NCBI RefSeq assembly: GCF_009901565.1
Contig: NZ_WXEW01000010.1
Coordinates: 1-64,000 of the forward strand
From: Herbidospora solisilvae
Lineage (GTDB): Bacteria > Actinomycetota > Actinomycetes > Streptosporangiales > Streptosporangiaceae
DNA: 64,000 nucleotides
Reading direction: 5' to 3'
Under the pieces are notes generated by a model. It was not told the DNA's origin, searched no databases, and saw only the letters and a list, made by a program, of their open reading frames with translations. This document shows, piece after piece, positions 24,369 to 35,940 of this stretch (its first letter is position 1; each line of letters begins with the position of its first letter). The translations under genes and the position numbers were made by a program.

Positions 24369-25070
24369 TCACGCTAGGCCGTCGGGGGCCGACCGGACCA
24401 TCCAGGGCGGGGGAGCCGGGAAGCCGTCGGGGGTGTGCCGGCCGATCAGCCAGGCGACGAGCTCCCGCTTGGTGGCCCGCAGGTCGGGGCCGTCGGCCCC
24501 GGTGATCGTCTCGCCGGTGTCGGTCGCGGTCAGGCTCCGGTACGTCGGCTCGTCCGCCAGCGCGGGGGAGTCGCGCCACTCCCAGTGGACGTAGCGGTCG
24601 GGCCAGTCGCGCCAGGTGTAGGCGGTGCCGAGGTCGCCGTGGTGGATCTCGACCTCGCGCAGGCGGCGCATGACGATGTACCAGGCGGGGTGTTCGGGCG
24701 GGCGGGTGCCGCTGATCAGGGCGTTCCACCGGTCGTCGGGGACCGCGTCGGCGGCGGCGGCGAAGCGGGCGGTGCTCTCCTCCAGGTCGGCGAGCTGCTC
24801 CTTGGCGGGCCTGGCGTAGCCCGCCTCGATGCCGGCGTCGCGTTCGGCGGCGTCGCGGTACTGCGGGGTGACCACGCCCGTGCGGGCCCAGGTGAGCAGG
24901 TTGACCAGGGAGTCGGCGTTGCGGGCGACGTGGGTGACCACGTGGCCGCGGGTCCAGCCGGGCAGGGCCGAGGGGGCGCGCATCTCGTCGTCGGACAGGG
25001 CGGCCACGGTGGCGATCAGCCGGGCGTCGGCGGCCTGGAGCTCCGCCCGGTAGTCGTGAAGGAGGGACAT
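24369..25070 (-). CDS. Maleylpyruvate isomerase-like (DinB/MDMPI fold) protein
   Basis: 233 residues from the ATG at 25070 with GAGGA 7 bases upstream. The family opens with LHDYRAELQAADARLIATVA. SALPGWTRGHVVTHVARNAD contains the conserved PGWxxxHVxxH metal site, and REVEIHHGDLG carries the third histidine. MDMPI enzymes use mycothiol as cofactor for cis-trans isomerisation of maleylpyruvate. No gentisate dioxygenase is adjacent, so the substrate is open. Confidence 0.85.
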   Translation of the reverse strand: MSLLHDYRAELQAADARLIATVAALSDDEMRAPSALPGWTRGHVVTHVARNADSLVNLLTWARTGVVTPQYRDAAERDAGIEAGYARPAKEQLADLEESTARFAAAADAVPDDRWNALISGTRPPEHPAWYIVMRRLREVEIHHGDLGTAYTWRDWPDRYVHWEWRDSPALADEPTYRSLTATDTGETITGADGPDLRATKRELVAWLIGRHTPDGFPAPPPWMVRSAPDGLA

Positions 25071-25218
25071 GGCTTCATCCTCGTCCACGGGACAACAGGT
25101 TTGACCGCCTGCATACTCTGGATGAGCAGGGGGAGACCGGCCGGGCCGGTTTTTGTCGGTGGCGGCGGATAGCCTGCCCGACGCACACCTGTAGACCCCA
25201 ACGACCATCGGGAACGCT

Positions 25219-28059
25219 GTGGCTGACCGTCTCGTCGTGCGTGGCGCACGCGAACACAATCTGAAGGACGTCTCTCTCGATCTCCCCCGAGACGCCCTGA
25301 TCGTCTTCACCGGGCTGAGCGGCTCCGGCAAGTCCAGCCTGGCCTTCGACACGATCTTCGCCGAGGGCCAGCGGCGCTATGTCGAGTCGCTGTCGGCCTA
25401 TGCCCGGCAGTTCCTCGGCCAGATGGACAAGCCCGACGTCGACTTCATCGAGGGACTGTCCCCGGCGGTCTCGATCGACCAGAAGTCGACCAGCCGCAAC
25501 CCCCGCTCGACCGTCGGCACGATCACCGAGGTCTACGACTACCTGCGGCTCCTGTGGGCCCGCATCGGCAAGCCGCACTGCCCGACCTGCGGGCGGCCGA
25601 TCGCCCGGCAGACCCCGCAGCAGATCGTCGACCGCGTCCTGGAGCTGGAGGAGGGCACCCGCTTCCAGGTGCTCGCGCCGGTCATCCGGGGCCGCAAGGG
25701 CGAATACGCCGAGTTGTTCCGCGAGCTCCAGACCAAGGGCTACGCCCGCGCCCGCGTCGACGGCACGATCATCCGCCTGGAAGAACCGCCGACCCTCAAG
25801 AAGTACGAGAAGCACGACATCGAGGTGATCGTCGACCGGCTGGCGGTCAAAGACTCGGCCCGCCGGCGCCTGACCGACTCGGTCGAGACCGCGCTGCAGT
25901 TGTCGGGCGGCACGATCACCCTCGACTTCGTCGACCTGGAGGCCGACGACCCCAACCGGGAGCGCTTCTACTCCGAGCACCTCTACTGCCCCTACGACGA
26001 CCTGTCGTTCGAGGAGCTGGAGCCCCGGTCGTTCTCGTTCAACTCGCCGTTCGGCGCCTGCCCCGAGTGCACGGGCCTGGGCACCCGCATGGAGGTCGAC
26101 CCCGAGCTGGTCGTCCCCGACCCCGAGAAGACCCTCGGCGACGGCGCGCTGACCCCGTGGGCGGGCGGCCACACCAGCGACTATTTCGAGAAGCTGATGG
26201 AGGGCCTGGGCAACGCGCTCGGGTTCGACCTCGACACCCCGTGGGAGAAGCTGACCCGCGCCCAGCAGAACGCCCTGCTCCACGGGCACAACGAGCAGGT
26301 CCACATCCGCTACAGCAACCGGTTCGGGCGCCAGCGCTCCTACTACACCGACTTCGACGGCGTGATCCCGTGGATCCAGCGCCGCCACGCCGAGTCCGAG
26401 AGCGACGCGGTGCGGGAGAAGTTCGAGGGCTACATGCGGGAGATCCCGTGCCCGGCGTGCAAGGGCCGCCGCCTCAAGCCGGTCTCGCTCGCGGTGACCG
26501 TCGGCGGGTCCTCGATCGCCGAGGTCGCGGGCCTGTCGATCGGCGAGTGCGCCAAGTTCCTGGCCGGGTTCAAGCTCTCCGAGCGCGACATGCAGATCGC
26601 CGAGCGGGTGGTCAAGGAGATCAACGCCCGCCTGGGCTTCCTGCTCGACGTGGGCCTCGACTACCTGACCCTCGACCGGGCCGCCGGCACCCTCGCCGGC
26701 GGCGAGGCCCAGCGCATCAGGCTCGCCACCCAGATCGGCTCGGGCCTGGTCGGGGTCCTCTACGTCCTCGACGAGCCCTCGATCGGGCTCCACCAGCGTG
26801 ACAACATGCGCCTGCTGGAGACCCTGATCCGGCTGCGCGACATGGGCAACACCCTGATCGTCGTCGAGCACGACGAAGACACCATCGCGGCGGCCGACTG
26901 GGTGGTCGACATCGGCCCCGGCGCCGGCGAGCACGGCGGCCAGGTGGTCGTCTCGGGCACCGTCGAAGAGCTGCTGGCCAGCGAAGAGTCGCTGACCGGC
27001 GCCTACCTGTCGGGGCGGCGGGCCATCGCGGTGCCCAAGAAGCGCCGCAAGCGCGACCGCAAGCGCCAGCTCGTGGTGAAGGGCGCCCGGGAGCACAACC
27101 TCGGCGGCATCGACGTCGAGTTCCCGCTCGGCGTCTTCACCGCCGTGACCGGGGTGTCAGGGTCGGGCAAGTCGACGCTGGTCAACGACATCCTCTACAA
27201 CTCCCTGGCTAAGGAGCTCCACGGCGCGAAGACCGTGCCGGGGCGGCACTCCCGGGTGACCGGGGTCGACCAGCTCGACAAGGTCGTCCACGTCGACCAG
27301 TCGCCGATCGGGCGCACCCCGCGCTCCAACCCGGCGACCTACACCGGGGTGTTCGACCACGTCCGGAAGTTGTTCGCGCAGACGACCGAGGCCAAGATCC
27401 GGGGCTACCAGCAGGGCCGGTTCAGCTTCAACGTCAAGGGCGGGCGCTGCGAGGCGTGCGCCGGCGACGGCACCATCAAGATCGAGATGAACTTCCTGCC
27501 CGACGTCTACGTCCCGTGCGAGGTCTGCCACGGCGCCCGCTACAACCGGGAGACGCTGGAGGTCCACTACAAGGGCAAGACGATCGCCGAGATCCTCGAC
27601 ATGCCGATCGAGGAGGCGCTCGACTTCTTCGAGGCCATCCCGGCGATCAGCCGCCACCTGCGCACCCTCAACGACGTCGGCCTCGGCTACGTCCGCCTGG
27701 GGCAGCCCGCCACCACCCTGTCGGGCGGCGAGGCCCAGCGCGTCAAGCTCGCCTCCGAGCTGCAGCGGCGCTCGACGGGCCGCACGATCTACGTGCTCGA
27801 CGAGCCGACCACCGGCCTCCACTTCGAGGACATCCGGCGGCTGCTGGGCGTGCTGGAGCGGCTGGTCGACGCCGGGAACACGGTCATCGTGATCGAGCAC
27901 AACCTCGACGTCATCAAGACGGCCGACTGGGTGATCGACATGGGCCCTGAGGGCGGTTCGGGCGGCGGCCGGGTGGTCGCGACCGGCACCCCGGAAGACG
28001 TCGCGCTGGTCGACGGCAGCCACACCGGGCTGTTCCTGCGGAAGATCCTCGACCTGTAA
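25219..28059 (+). CDS. uvrA: UvrABC excinuclease subunit A
   Basis: 946 residues from a GTG. It has two ABC ATPase halves: Walker [13 protein letters not shown] near 31 and [13 protein letters not shown] near 644; signatures [13 protein letters not shown] near 490 and [13 protein letters not shown] near 834. The C-terminal zinc finger is intact (CEACAGDG and CEVCHG). In the first module the leading pair reads CPYDD instead of CPxC, while CPEC near 281 is present. UvrA finds bulky DNA lesions and loads UvrB. It diverges from the MDMPI gene; the 148-bp gap holds both promoters. Confidence 0.96.
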   Translation: MADRLVVRGAREHNLKDVSLDLPRDALIVFTGLSGSGKSSLAFDTIFAEGQRRYVESLSAYARQFLGQMDKPDVDFIEGLSPAVSIDQKSTSRNPRSTVGTITEVYDYLRLLWARIGKPHCPTCGRPIARQTPQQIVDRVLELEEGTRFQVLAPVIRGRKGEYAELFRELQTKGYARARVDGTIIRLEEPPTLKKYEKHDIEVIVDRLAVKDSARRRLTDSVETALQLSGGTITLDFVDLEADDPNRERFYSEHLYCPYDDLSFEELEPRSFSFNSPFGACPECTGLGTRMEVDPELVVPDPEKTLGDGALTPWAGGHTSDYFEKLMEGLGNALGFDLDTPWEKLTRAQQNALLHGHNEQVHIRYSNRFGRQRSYYTDFDGVIPWIQRRHAESESDAVREKFEGYMREIPCPACKGRRLKPVSLAVTVGGSSIAEVAGLSIGECAKFLAGFKLSERDMQIAERVVKEINARLGFLLDVGLDYLTLDRAAGTLAGGEAQRIRLATQIGSGLVGVLYVLDEPSIGLHQRDNMRLLETLIRLRDMGNTLIVVEHDEDTIAAADWVVDIGPGAGEHGGQVVVSGTVEELLASEESLTGAYLSGRRAIAVPKKRRKRDRKRQLVVKGAREHNLGGIDVEFPLGVFTAVTGVSGSGKSTLVNDILYNSLAKELHGAKTVPGRHSRVTGVDQLDKVVHVDQSPIGRTPRSNPATYTGVFDHVRKLFAQTTEAKIRGYQQGRFSFNVKGGRCEACAGDGTIKIEMNFLPDVYVPCEVCHGARYNRETLEVHYKGKTIAEILDMPIEEALDFFEAIPAISRHLRTLNDVGLGYVRLGQPATTLSGGEAQRVKLASELQRRSTGRTIYVLDEPTTGLHFEDIRRLLGVLERLVDAGNTVIVIEHNLDVIKTADWVIDMGPEGGSGGGRVVATGTPEDVALVDGSHTGLFLRKILDL

Positions 28060-28166
28060 GTGCATTTCTTCATATTCCGCCGGGATCCGGTAGGTCAGGC
28101 TGAACCGAGAACGGGGTTGGCCCCGTACCTACCTATGATCGCGAAGTCCCCCAGCGGAGGATGGAA

Positions 28167-28754
28167 ATGAACGTTGACGGCACCTCTGAGCAGGAACAGG
28201 TCACGAGCGCGCTGACGCGGCGGGGCCTGGTCTTCGCGGTGGGCGGCGCCGGGCTGGCCGCCGCCCTGACGGCGTGCACCGGCTACTCCTCCGGCGCGGC
28301 CACCAGCGCCGAGCCGCCGGGCTCGGTGCCCGCCGACCAGGCCAAGCCCGCCTGGGGCGACAACCCGCCGCCGACCGGCGACGCCCAGTCCGAGGCGCCC
28401 CCGGCCGGCGAGCCGGACGAGGAACCGGCCGACCCGCCGGCCGAGGAGGAGCCGCCCGCGCAGGCCGCCAACGCCTTCGCCAAGACGGCAGACATCCCCG
28501 AGGGCGGCGGCAAGATCTTCGAAGCCGAGAAGGTCGTCATCACCCAGCCGACGCCCGGCAACTTCAAGTGCTTCACGGCCGTCTGCACCCACGCGGGCTG
28601 CACGGTGGCCAGCATCTCGGGCGGCACCATCAACTGCCCGTGCCACGGCAGCAAGTTCAAGATCTCCGACGGGTCGGTGGCCGGCGGGCCCGCGCCGTCG
28701 CCTCTGGAGGAGAAGCAGATCACGGTCAGCGGCGACAGCATCGTCCTGGCGTAG
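28167..28754 (+). CDS. Tat-exported lipoprotein with Rieske [2Fe-2S] domain
   Basis: 195 residues. I chose the ATG at 28167 because GGAGG at 28156-28160 gives 6-base spacing there; an ATG at 28161 touches the GGAGG. The signal LTRRGLVFAVGGAGLAAALT has a twin arginine (R18, R19), and LTAC at 34-37 is a lipobox with the lipidated cysteine C37. A long P/E/A-rich linker (about 40-105) precedes the Rieske domain. Box I CTHAGC and box II CPCHGSKF give two Cys and two His cluster ligands plus the disulfide pair. It probably carries electrons on the outer membrane face; the partner is unknown. Confidence 0.9.
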   Translation: MNVDGTSEQEQVTSALTRRGLVFAVGGAGLAAALTACTGYSSGAATSAEPPGSVPADQAKPAWGDNPPPTGDAQSEAPPAGEPDEEPADPPAEEEPPAQAANAFAKTADIPEGGGKIFEAEKVVITQPTPGNFKCFTAVCTHAGCTVASISGGTINCPCHGSKFKISDGSVAGGPAPSPLEEKQITVSGDSIVLA

Positions 28755-28893
28755 TTGGACGGCGCGTGCTCCGCACGCGCGGCTCGGGCGTCGGGCGTGG
28801 GTGTTCTCACAGGCTCCTGAATCGGAGCGGCTGTCGAGGGCGCCGCTTGGGGTGTCGGGGGTGCTCGGTTGACGGTCGGGTGATGATCATGGA

Positions 28894-29952
28894 GTGGTGT
28901 GGGGGTTCGCGCGGGCCGGTCGGCCGGGGTGGTTCGTCCTGGCCGCGGGGGCGGTGCTGGGGTGGGGGGTGCTCGTCGCCTTCCGGCATGCCTGGCTGGC
29001 CGACTGGGATCTCCACGTCGCCACCCTGCGGGCGATGCTCGACGAGCCGACGGCCGGGGGGTGGACGCCGACGCCCTACGTCCTCGGGCTGGCCATGCTG
29101 GCCCGCATCTCCGGCGCCGGGCCCGAGACCGTTCTGGCGGCCGCCGGGATACTGAACGTCCTGTTGCTGCTGGTCGCGCTGCGGGCGTTCGGGCGGGAGC
29201 TCGGCGCGCGTGACTCCGTCGCCGCGCTGGCGGCGGTCTTCACGGTGGTCCTGTGGGGGGTCAGCGGGCTCGGGGCTACCGGGTTCCCGGGGCTCACCTC
29301 GTTGTCGTTCTCGTTCGCCTTCCCGTCGACGCCGGCCTTAGCGCTGATGGTGCTCACGTGGACGGTGTTCGTGCGGTTCCGGGAGAGCGGGCGCGGGCTC
29401 GTCGGGCTGGTGCTGCTGCCGCCGGCGATCCTGCTCGTCCATCCGTTCGCCGCCGTGGCGACGCTGCTCGGCGTGGTGGGCATCCTGGTGGCCCGGCGGT
29501 GGGAGTGGCGGCGGCTGGTGCTGATCGTGCCCGCGGGGGTGGGGGCGATCGCGCTCGCGCTCGCCTGGCCCTACCCCGACGTGACCGGGGTGCTGGCCGA
29601 CTCTCCAGAGTTCTCGGAGGTGCACGCGCCGCTGGTGGAGGACCCGCATCTCCGGTACGGCCTCGCCCTGCTCGGCGTTCCCGCCCTCCTCTACGGGCTG
29701 CGCCGTCCGCTCGGCAGGGAACTGCTGATCATCGCCGCCCTCGGGACGGGCGTCGTCGGCGTGGCCGCGTGGGCGGGGCGCTACGAGTTCGCCCGGTTCG
29801 TTCCGGTCGTCGTGCTGACGTGCCATCTGGCGCTGGCGCGACACCTGGGGGAGCGGATGACCGGGTGGCGGCCCTACGCCGTCGTGACCGCAATCGGATG
29901 TCTCGCCGGGTTCGTGGCGGCGATGCCGCAGATGATGGAGACGCTCCCATGA
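28894..29952 (+). CDS. Polytopic membrane protein, GT-C-like
   Basis: 352 residues from a GTG. About nine or ten hydrophobic helices are present. After the first helix comes ADWDLHVATLRAML, an acidic motif placed like the catalytic loop of GT-C mannosyl- or arabinosyltransferases that use polyprenyl sugars. PYPDVTGVLADSPEFSEVHA is a large outside loop. I do not recognise a specific family. Its neighbours, the Rieske protein and uvrC, give no functional clue. The ribosome site is weak. Confidence 0.6.
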   Translation: MVWGFARAGRPGWFVLAAGAVLGWGVLVAFRHAWLADWDLHVATLRAMLDEPTAGGWTPTPYVLGLAMLARISGAGPETVLAAAGILNVLLLLVALRAFGRELGARDSVAALAAVFTVVLWGVSGLGATGFPGLTSLSFSFAFPSTPALALMVLTWTVFVRFRESGRGLVGLVLLPPAILLVHPFAAVATLLGVVGILVARRWEWRRLVLIVPAGVGAIALALAWPYPDVTGVLADSPEFSEVHAPLVEDPHLRYGLALLGVPALLYGLRRPLGRELLIIAALGTGVVGVAAWAGRYEFARFVPVVVLTCHLALARHLGERMTGWRPYAVVTAIGCLAGFVAAMPQMMETLP

Positions 29953-30003
29953 TGTCCTCGATCATGGAATCGGAATGTCAGCGGGGGCGGATAGTCTTTG
30001 AGG

Positions 30004-31905
30004 GTGGCTGATCCGGCAACCTATCGGCCCGCACCCGGATCGATCCCCGAGTCCCCCGGCGTCTACCGTTTCAGGGATCCCTCCGGCCGGGTGATCTACG
30101 TGGGCAAGGCGAAGAGCCTGCGGCAACGACTGAACTCCTACTTCGCCGACTTCGCGGGCCTCCACTTCCGCACGCAGTCGATGCTGACCACCGCGGCCCG
30201 CGTCGACTGGACGGTCGTCGGCACCGAGGTCGAGGCCCTCCAGCTCGAATACTCCTGGATCAAGGAGTTCGACCCCCACTTCAACGTCAAATACCGCGAC
30301 GACAAGTCCTATCCCTATCTCGCGGTGACGATGTCCGACGAGTTCCCCCGCGTCCAGGTGATGCGCGGCGCCAAGCGCAAGGGCACCCGCTACTTCGGGC
30401 CCTACAGCCACGCCTGGGCCATCCGCGAGACCGTCGACCTGCTGCTGCGCGTCTTCCCGGTCCGCACCTGCTCGGCGGGGGTGTTCAAGCGGGCCGGGCA
30501 GATCGGGCGGCCCTGCCTGCTCGGCTACATCGACAAGTGCTCGGCGCCCTGCGTCGGCCGGGTCACCCCCGAGCAGCACCGCGCCCTGGCCGAAGACTTC
30601 TGCGACTTCATGGCGGGCAACACCACCCGCTTCATCAAGCGCATCGAACAGGAGATGCGCGAGGCCGCCGCGGTCGAGGAGTACGAACGCGCCGCCCGCC
30701 TGCGCGACGACGTCCAGGCCCTGCAGAAGGCGCTGGAGAAGCAGGCCGTGGTGCTCGGCGACGCCACCGACGCCGACGTCGTGGCGCTGGCCGAAGACGA
30801 CCTCGAAGCCGCCGTCCAGGTCTTCTACGTGCGCGGCGGGCGCATCCGCGGCCAGCGCGGCTGGGTGGTCGACAAGGTCGAGGAGTCCTCGCCCGGCGAC
30901 CTGGTCGAACACTTCCTGATCCAGATGTACTCCGAGGCCGAGATCCCGCGCGAGATCCTCGTCCCGGCCACCCCGCCCGACCTCGACGCCGTGGTCGAGC
31001 TGCTCTCCGAGGCCAAGGGCGCCCGCGTCCAGGTGCGGGTCCCGCAGCGCGGCGACAAGAGGGCGCTCATGGAGACCGTGGAGCGCAACGCCAAAGAGGC
31101 CCTCACCCAGCACAAACTGCGCCGCTCCAGCGACCTCACCAGCCGGAGCAAGGCCCTCCAGGAGCTCGCCGAGGGGCTCGACCTCGACCAGGCGCCGCTG
31201 CGCGTCGAGTGCTACGACGTCTCCCACATCCAGGGCACCAACGTGGTCGCCTCGATGGTCGTCTTCGAAGACGGGCTGGCCCGCAAGAGCGAATACCGGC
31301 GGTTCCAGATCAAATCCACCGAAGGCGACGTCGCGTCCATCCACGAGGTCATCACCCGGCGGTTCCGCCGCTACCTCGAAGAACGCAGCGCCACCGGCGA
31401 GCTCGGCGGCGAACCCACCGGTGAGCCGATCGACCCCGAGACCGGCCGCCCGCGCAAGTTCGCCTACCCGCCCAACCTGGTCGTGGTCGACGGCGGCCCC
31501 GCCCAGGCGGCGGCGGCCCAGCGGGCCCTCGACGAGCTCGGCATCGACGACGTGGCGGTGTGCGGCCTGGCCAAGCGGCTCGAAGAGGTCTGGCTGCCGG
31601 GCGACGACCAGCCGGTGATCCTGCCGCGATCGAGTGAGGCCCTCTACCTTCTGCAGCGGCTCCGTGACGAAGCGCATCGCTTCGCGATCACCTACCATCG
31701 TGCCAAGAGGTCCCGATCGCTCAAAGAGAGCGCTCTGGACGCGGTCCCCGGTCTCGGTCCCGCCCGGCGGCAGGCTCTTCTCCGTCACTTCGGCTCCGTG
31801 AAACGCCTAGGTGACGCGACCGCCGCCGAGATATGCGAGGTTCCCGGCATCGGGCCGGCGACGGCCGAGGCCATCGTCGCGGCGTTGAAGGGGGAGAGCG
31901 CATGA
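30004..31905 (+). CDS. uvrC: UvrABC excinuclease subunit C
   Basis: About 633 residues from the GTG at 30004; a TTG at 29998 would add two residues and has better spacing to GGGGGCGGA, so the start is uncertain. The N-terminal GIY-YIG nuclease is seen as [20 protein letters not shown]. The UVR domain is [19 protein letters not shown]. The RNase H-like nuclease starts [13 protein letters not shown], and a C-terminal (HhH)2 domain is [19 protein letters not shown]. It makes both cuts around a lesion. It overlaps rapZ by 4 bases. Confidence 0.94.
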   Translation: MADPATYRPAPGSIPESPGVYRFRDPSGRVIYVGKAKSLRQRLNSYFADFAGLHFRTQSMLTTAARVDWTVVGTEVEALQLEYSWIKEFDPHFNVKYRDDKSYPYLAVTMSDEFPRVQVMRGAKRKGTRYFGPYSHAWAIRETVDLLLRVFPVRTCSAGVFKRAGQIGRPCLLGYIDKCSAPCVGRVTPEQHRALAEDFCDFMAGNTTRFIKRIEQEMREAAAVEEYERAARLRDDVQALQKALEKQAVVLGDATDADVVALAEDDLEAAVQVFYVRGGRIRGQRGWVVDKVEESSPGDLVEHFLIQMYSEAEIPREILVPATPPDLDAVVELLSEAKGARVQVRVPQRGDKRALMETVERNAKEALTQHKLRRSSDLTSRSKALQELAEGLDLDQAPLRVECYDVSHIQGTNVVASMVVFEDGLARKSEYRRFQIKSTEGDVASIHEVITRRFRRYLEERSATGELGGEPTGEPIDPETGRPRKFAYPPNLVVVDGGPAQAAAAQRALDELGIDDVAVCGLAKRLEEVWLPGDDQPVILPRSSEALYLLQRLRDEAHRFAITYHRAKRSRSLKESALDAVPGLGPARRQALLRHFGSVKRLGDATAAEICEVPGIGPATAEAIVAALKGESA

Positions 31906-32780
31906 GCGACAACAAGTCCGGTGAGCCCGGGTTCGTGATCGTCACCGGCATGTCCGGCGCCGGGCGCAGCACCGCGGCCAAGGCGCTGGAGGATCTGGGC
32001 TGGTTCGTCATCGACAACCTGCCGCCCGGCCTGCTGTTCTCGCTGGCCGAGGAGGCCGGGCGGGTCAAGCTGGCCGCCGACCACGTCGCGGCGGTCGTCG
32101 ACGTGCGGTCGCTGGCGTTCACCACCGACCTCAACGCGGCCATCGAGGAGCTCGACGGCCGCGGGGTCGAGGTGCGGGTGGTGTTCCTGGAGGCCAGCGA
32201 CGACGAGCTGGTGCGCCGGTTCGAGAACGTCCGCCGGCCCCATCCGCTCCAGGCGGAGAACCGCCTGGTCGACGGCATCGACCGCGAGCGGGGCATCCTG
32301 CGCGAGGTCCGGGCCAACGCCGACCTGGTGATCGACACCTCCAAGCTCAACGTCCACGAACTCCGCAAGAAGATCGTCTCGTTCTTCGGCGGGGAGGACC
32401 GGCCAGGCCTTAAGGTCAACGTGGTGTCGTTCGGTTACAAATACGGCCTTCCGGTCGATGCCGACCTCGTGGTCGACTGCCGTTTCCTGCCCAACCCTCA
32501 CTGGGTGCCGGAGCTGCGGCCGATGAACGGTCTCGACGTCCCGGTGAGGGAATATGTGCTCAGCCAGCCCGGCGCCAAGGAGTTCCTCGACGGCTACGAG
32601 GAGGTCTTCGGCGTGGTCGCCGCCGGCTACACCCGCGAGGGCAAGGGCTACGCCACCCTCGCCGTCGGCTGCACCGGCGGCAAGCACCGCAGCGTGGCCA
32701 TGGCCGAGCAGCTCGGCGCGCGGCTGCGCGAACGCGGCATGGACGTCCAGGTCAGCCACCGCGACGTGGGTCGCGAGTGA
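31902..32780 (+). CDS. rapZ: RapZ/YvcJ-family nucleotide-binding protein
   Basis: 292 residues; the ATG overlaps the uvrC stop. The N-terminal P-loop is [20 protein letters not shown], then [11 protein letters not shown]. The C-terminal half has [20 protein letters not shown] and the conserved [16 protein letters not shown], as in RapZ. In Enterobacteria RapZ targets GlmZ small RNA; in Gram-positives the role is less clear, possibly cell-wall sugar sensing. The uvrC-rapZ-yvcK-whiA order is conserved in Gram-positives. Confidence 0.93.
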   Translation: MSDNKSGEPGFVIVTGMSGAGRSTAAKALEDLGWFVIDNLPPGLLFSLAEEAGRVKLAADHVAAVVDVRSLAFTTDLNAAIEELDGRGVEVRVVFLEASDDELVRRFENVRRPHPLQAENRLVDGIDRERGILREVRANADLVIDTSKLNVHELRKKIVSFFGGEDRPGLKVNVVSFGYKYGLPVDADLVVDCRFLPNPHWVPELRPMNGLDVPVREYVLSQPGAKEFLDGYEEVFGVVAAGYTREGKGYATLAVGCTGGKHRSVAMAEQLGARLRERGMDVQVSHRDVGRE

Positions 32781-33724
32781 GTGACGACGCCCCCGCGAGA
32801 CCGAGGGTCGTCGCGCTCGGAGGGGGCCACGGTCTGCACGCCTCCCTCTCCGCCCTGCGCCGGGTCACCACCGACCTCACCGCGGTCGTCACGGTCGCCG
32901 ACGACGGCGGCTCCAGCGGCCGGTTGCGCCGCGAGCTCGGCGTGCTGCCGCCCGGCGACCTGCGCATGGCGCTGGCCGCGCTCTGCGGCGACGACGAGTG
33001 GGGCCAGACGTGGTCCCGGGTCGTCCAGCACCGCTTCCACGGCGAGGGCGACCTGCAGGGACACGCGGTCGGCAACCTGCTGATCGTGGCGCTCTGGGAG
33101 CTCCTTGACGACCCTGTCAAGGCGCTCGAGTGGGTCGGCCGTCTCCTCGGCGCCCACGGGCGGGTGCTGCCGATGGCCTCGGTGCCGCTCGACATCCAGG
33201 CCGAGGTGGAGCTCGACGGCGCGGTCACGATCGTCCGGGGGCAGGTCGCGTGCGCGCTCACGCCCGGCCGGGTGCGGGCGATTTCGCTCGTTCCATCCGA
33301 TCCGCCGGTGTCTCCCGAGGCGGTCACGGCCATCCACGAGGCCGACTGGGTGGTGCTCGGGCCCGGCTCCTGGTTCACCAGCGTGCTGCCGCATCTGAAG
33401 GTGCCCGAGCTGGCCAGGGCGCTGGCGACCACGAGCGCCCGGCGGCTGGTCATCCTCAACCTGGCTCCCCAGCCGGGGGAGACCGACGGCTTCTCGCCCG
33501 AGAACCACCTGGAGGTGCTCCGCGACCACGCGCCGTCGCTGCTGGTCGACGCCGTCGTCGCAGATCGGGGCGTGGTTCCCGAACCGGGCGAACTGGAGAA
33601 GGCCGTGGTGGCCCTCGGGGGCCGTCTGGTATTGGCCGATGTGGGCGCCTCTGACGGATCTGCCAGGCATGACGCACCACGCCTTGCCGCTGTCCTGGAC
33701 GAGATTTTCCGCGAGAAGCGGTGA
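32777..33724 (+). CDS. yvcK: YvcK/CofD-like gluconeogenesis factor
   Basis: 315 residues; the GTG overlaps the rapZ stop. RVVALGGGHGLHASLSALRR is the nucleotide-binding start. AVVTVADDGGSSGRLRRELG and VGNLLIVAL are hallmark blocks. YvcK (CuvA in mycobacteria) binds UDP-sugars and is needed for cell-wall precursor supply and growth on gluconeogenic carbon. It does not have the catalytic set of CofD. A gap of 63 bases separates it from whiA. Confidence 0.93.
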   Translation: MSDDAPARPRVVALGGGHGLHASLSALRRVTTDLTAVVTVADDGGSSGRLRRELGVLPPGDLRMALAALCGDDEWGQTWSRVVQHRFHGEGDLQGHAVGNLLIVALWELLDDPVKALEWVGRLLGAHGRVLPMASVPLDIQAEVELDGAVTIVRGQVACALTPGRVRAISLVPSDPPVSPEAVTAIHEADWVVLGPGSWFTSVLPHLKVPELARALATTSARRLVILNLAPQPGETDGFSPENHLEVLRDHAPSLLVDAVVADRGVVPEPGELEKAVVALGGRLVLADVGASDGSARHDAPRLAAVLDEIFREKR

Positions 33725-33787
33725 TACCCCCTAGTCAGCGTGCGAGAGACTAACGGCCATAGTCTGTTTGGGGGAGGACACGCGCTA

Positions 33788-34768
33788 ATGGCCATGACAG
33801 GCGTGGTAAAAGACGAGCTGAGCCGTCTGCCGGTGCTGAAGCCCTGCTGCCGCAAGGCCGAGGTGTCGACGCTGCTGAGGTTCGCCAGCGGGCTCCATCT
33901 GGTGGGCGGCCGGATCGTGATCGAGGCCGAGCTCGACACCAACGTGACGGCCCGCCGCCTGATCAAGGACATTGGCGAGGTGTTCGGCCACAAGGCCGAG
34001 GTCCTGGTGCTGGCCCCGGCGGGGCTGCGGAAGGGGTCGCGTTACGTCGTGCGCGTCTACAAGGACGGCGAGGCGCTGGCGCGGCAGACCGGCTTGATCG
34101 ACAACCACGGCCGCCCGGTGCGGGGCCTGCCCCGACAGGTCGTGTCAGGAGCGACGTGCGACGCCGAGGCCGCCTGGCGGGGCGCGTTCCTGGCCCACGG
34201 CTCGCTGACCGAGCCCGGCCGGTCGATGTCGCTGGAGGTGACCTGCCCCGGCCCCGAGGCCGCGCTGGCCCTGGTCGGCTCCGCTCGCCGGCTGAAGATC
34301 CACGCCAAGGCCCGCGAGGTGCGCGGCGTCGACCGCGTGGTCGTCCGCGACGGCGACGCCATCAGCGCCCTGCTGACCCGCCTCGGCGCCCACGACAGCG
34401 TGCTGGCCTGGGAGGAGCGCCGGATGCGGCGCGAGGTCCGGGCCACCGCCAACCGCCTCGCCAACTTCGACGACGCCAACCTGCGCCGCTCGGCCCGCGC
34501 GGCCGTGGCCGCCGGGGCGCGGGTGCAGCGGGCCCTGGAGATCCTCGGCGACGACGCCCCCGAGCACCTGGTGATCGCCGGGCGGCTGCGGGTGGAGCAC
34601 AAGCAGGCGTCGCTGGAGGAGCTCGGTCAGATCGCCGACCCGCCCCTGACGAAGGACGCCATCGCCGGCCGCATCCGCCGCCTGCTCGCCATGGCCGACA
34701 AGCGGGCCCAGGACCTCGGCCTGCCGACCACCGAGGCGAGCCTCACGGCCGACATGCTGAGCGGCTGA
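33788..34768 (+). CDS. whiA: WhiA sporulation/division regulator
   Basis: 326 residues from ATG 33788. Upstream in-frame codons exist from 33740, but [15 protein letters not shown] is the family start and GGGGGAGGA lies upstream. The N-terminal half is LAGLIDADG endonuclease-like ([20 protein letters not shown]) without endonuclease activity. The C-terminal helix-turn-helix ([20 protein letters not shown]) binds DNA. In Streptomyces WhiA with WhiB activates ftsZ and other sporulation genes. This supports a sporulating actinomycete. Confidence 0.95.
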   Translation: MAMTGVVKDELSRLPVLKPCCRKAEVSTLLRFASGLHLVGGRIVIEAELDTNVTARRLIKDIGEVFGHKAEVLVLAPAGLRKGSRYVVRVYKDGEALARQTGLIDNHGRPVRGLPRQVVSGATCDAEAAWRGAFLAHGSLTEPGRSMSLEVTCPGPEAALALVGSARRLKIHAKAREVRGVDRVVVRDGDAISALLTRLGAHDSVLAWEERRMRREVRATANRLANFDDANLRRSARAAVAAGARVQRALEILGDDAPEHLVIAGRLRVEHKQASLEELGQIADPPLTKDAIAGRIRRLLAMADKRAQDLGLPTTEASLTADMLSG

Positions 34769-34797
34769 AGACCCCACATCACAGCGCAATTTTTTAC

Positions 34798-34825
34798 AGA
34801 AAGTCGCCCCGCTTTGCGGCTTTCT
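34798..34825 (+). terminator. Hairpin after whiA
   Basis: AGAAAGTCGC (34798-34807) pairs with GCGGCTTTCT (34816-34825), one G-U pair, loop of 8. The right arm is T-rich, and a TTTTTT run lies just upstream of the left arm. It is a plausible terminator separating uvrC-rapZ-yvcK-whiA from gap. Confidence 0.6.
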
Positions 34826-34854
34826 TACGCTATGCCGCCCTGCGGCAGACCCAC

Positions 34855-35939
<1,085 letters not shown>

Positions 35940-35940
<1 letters not shown>

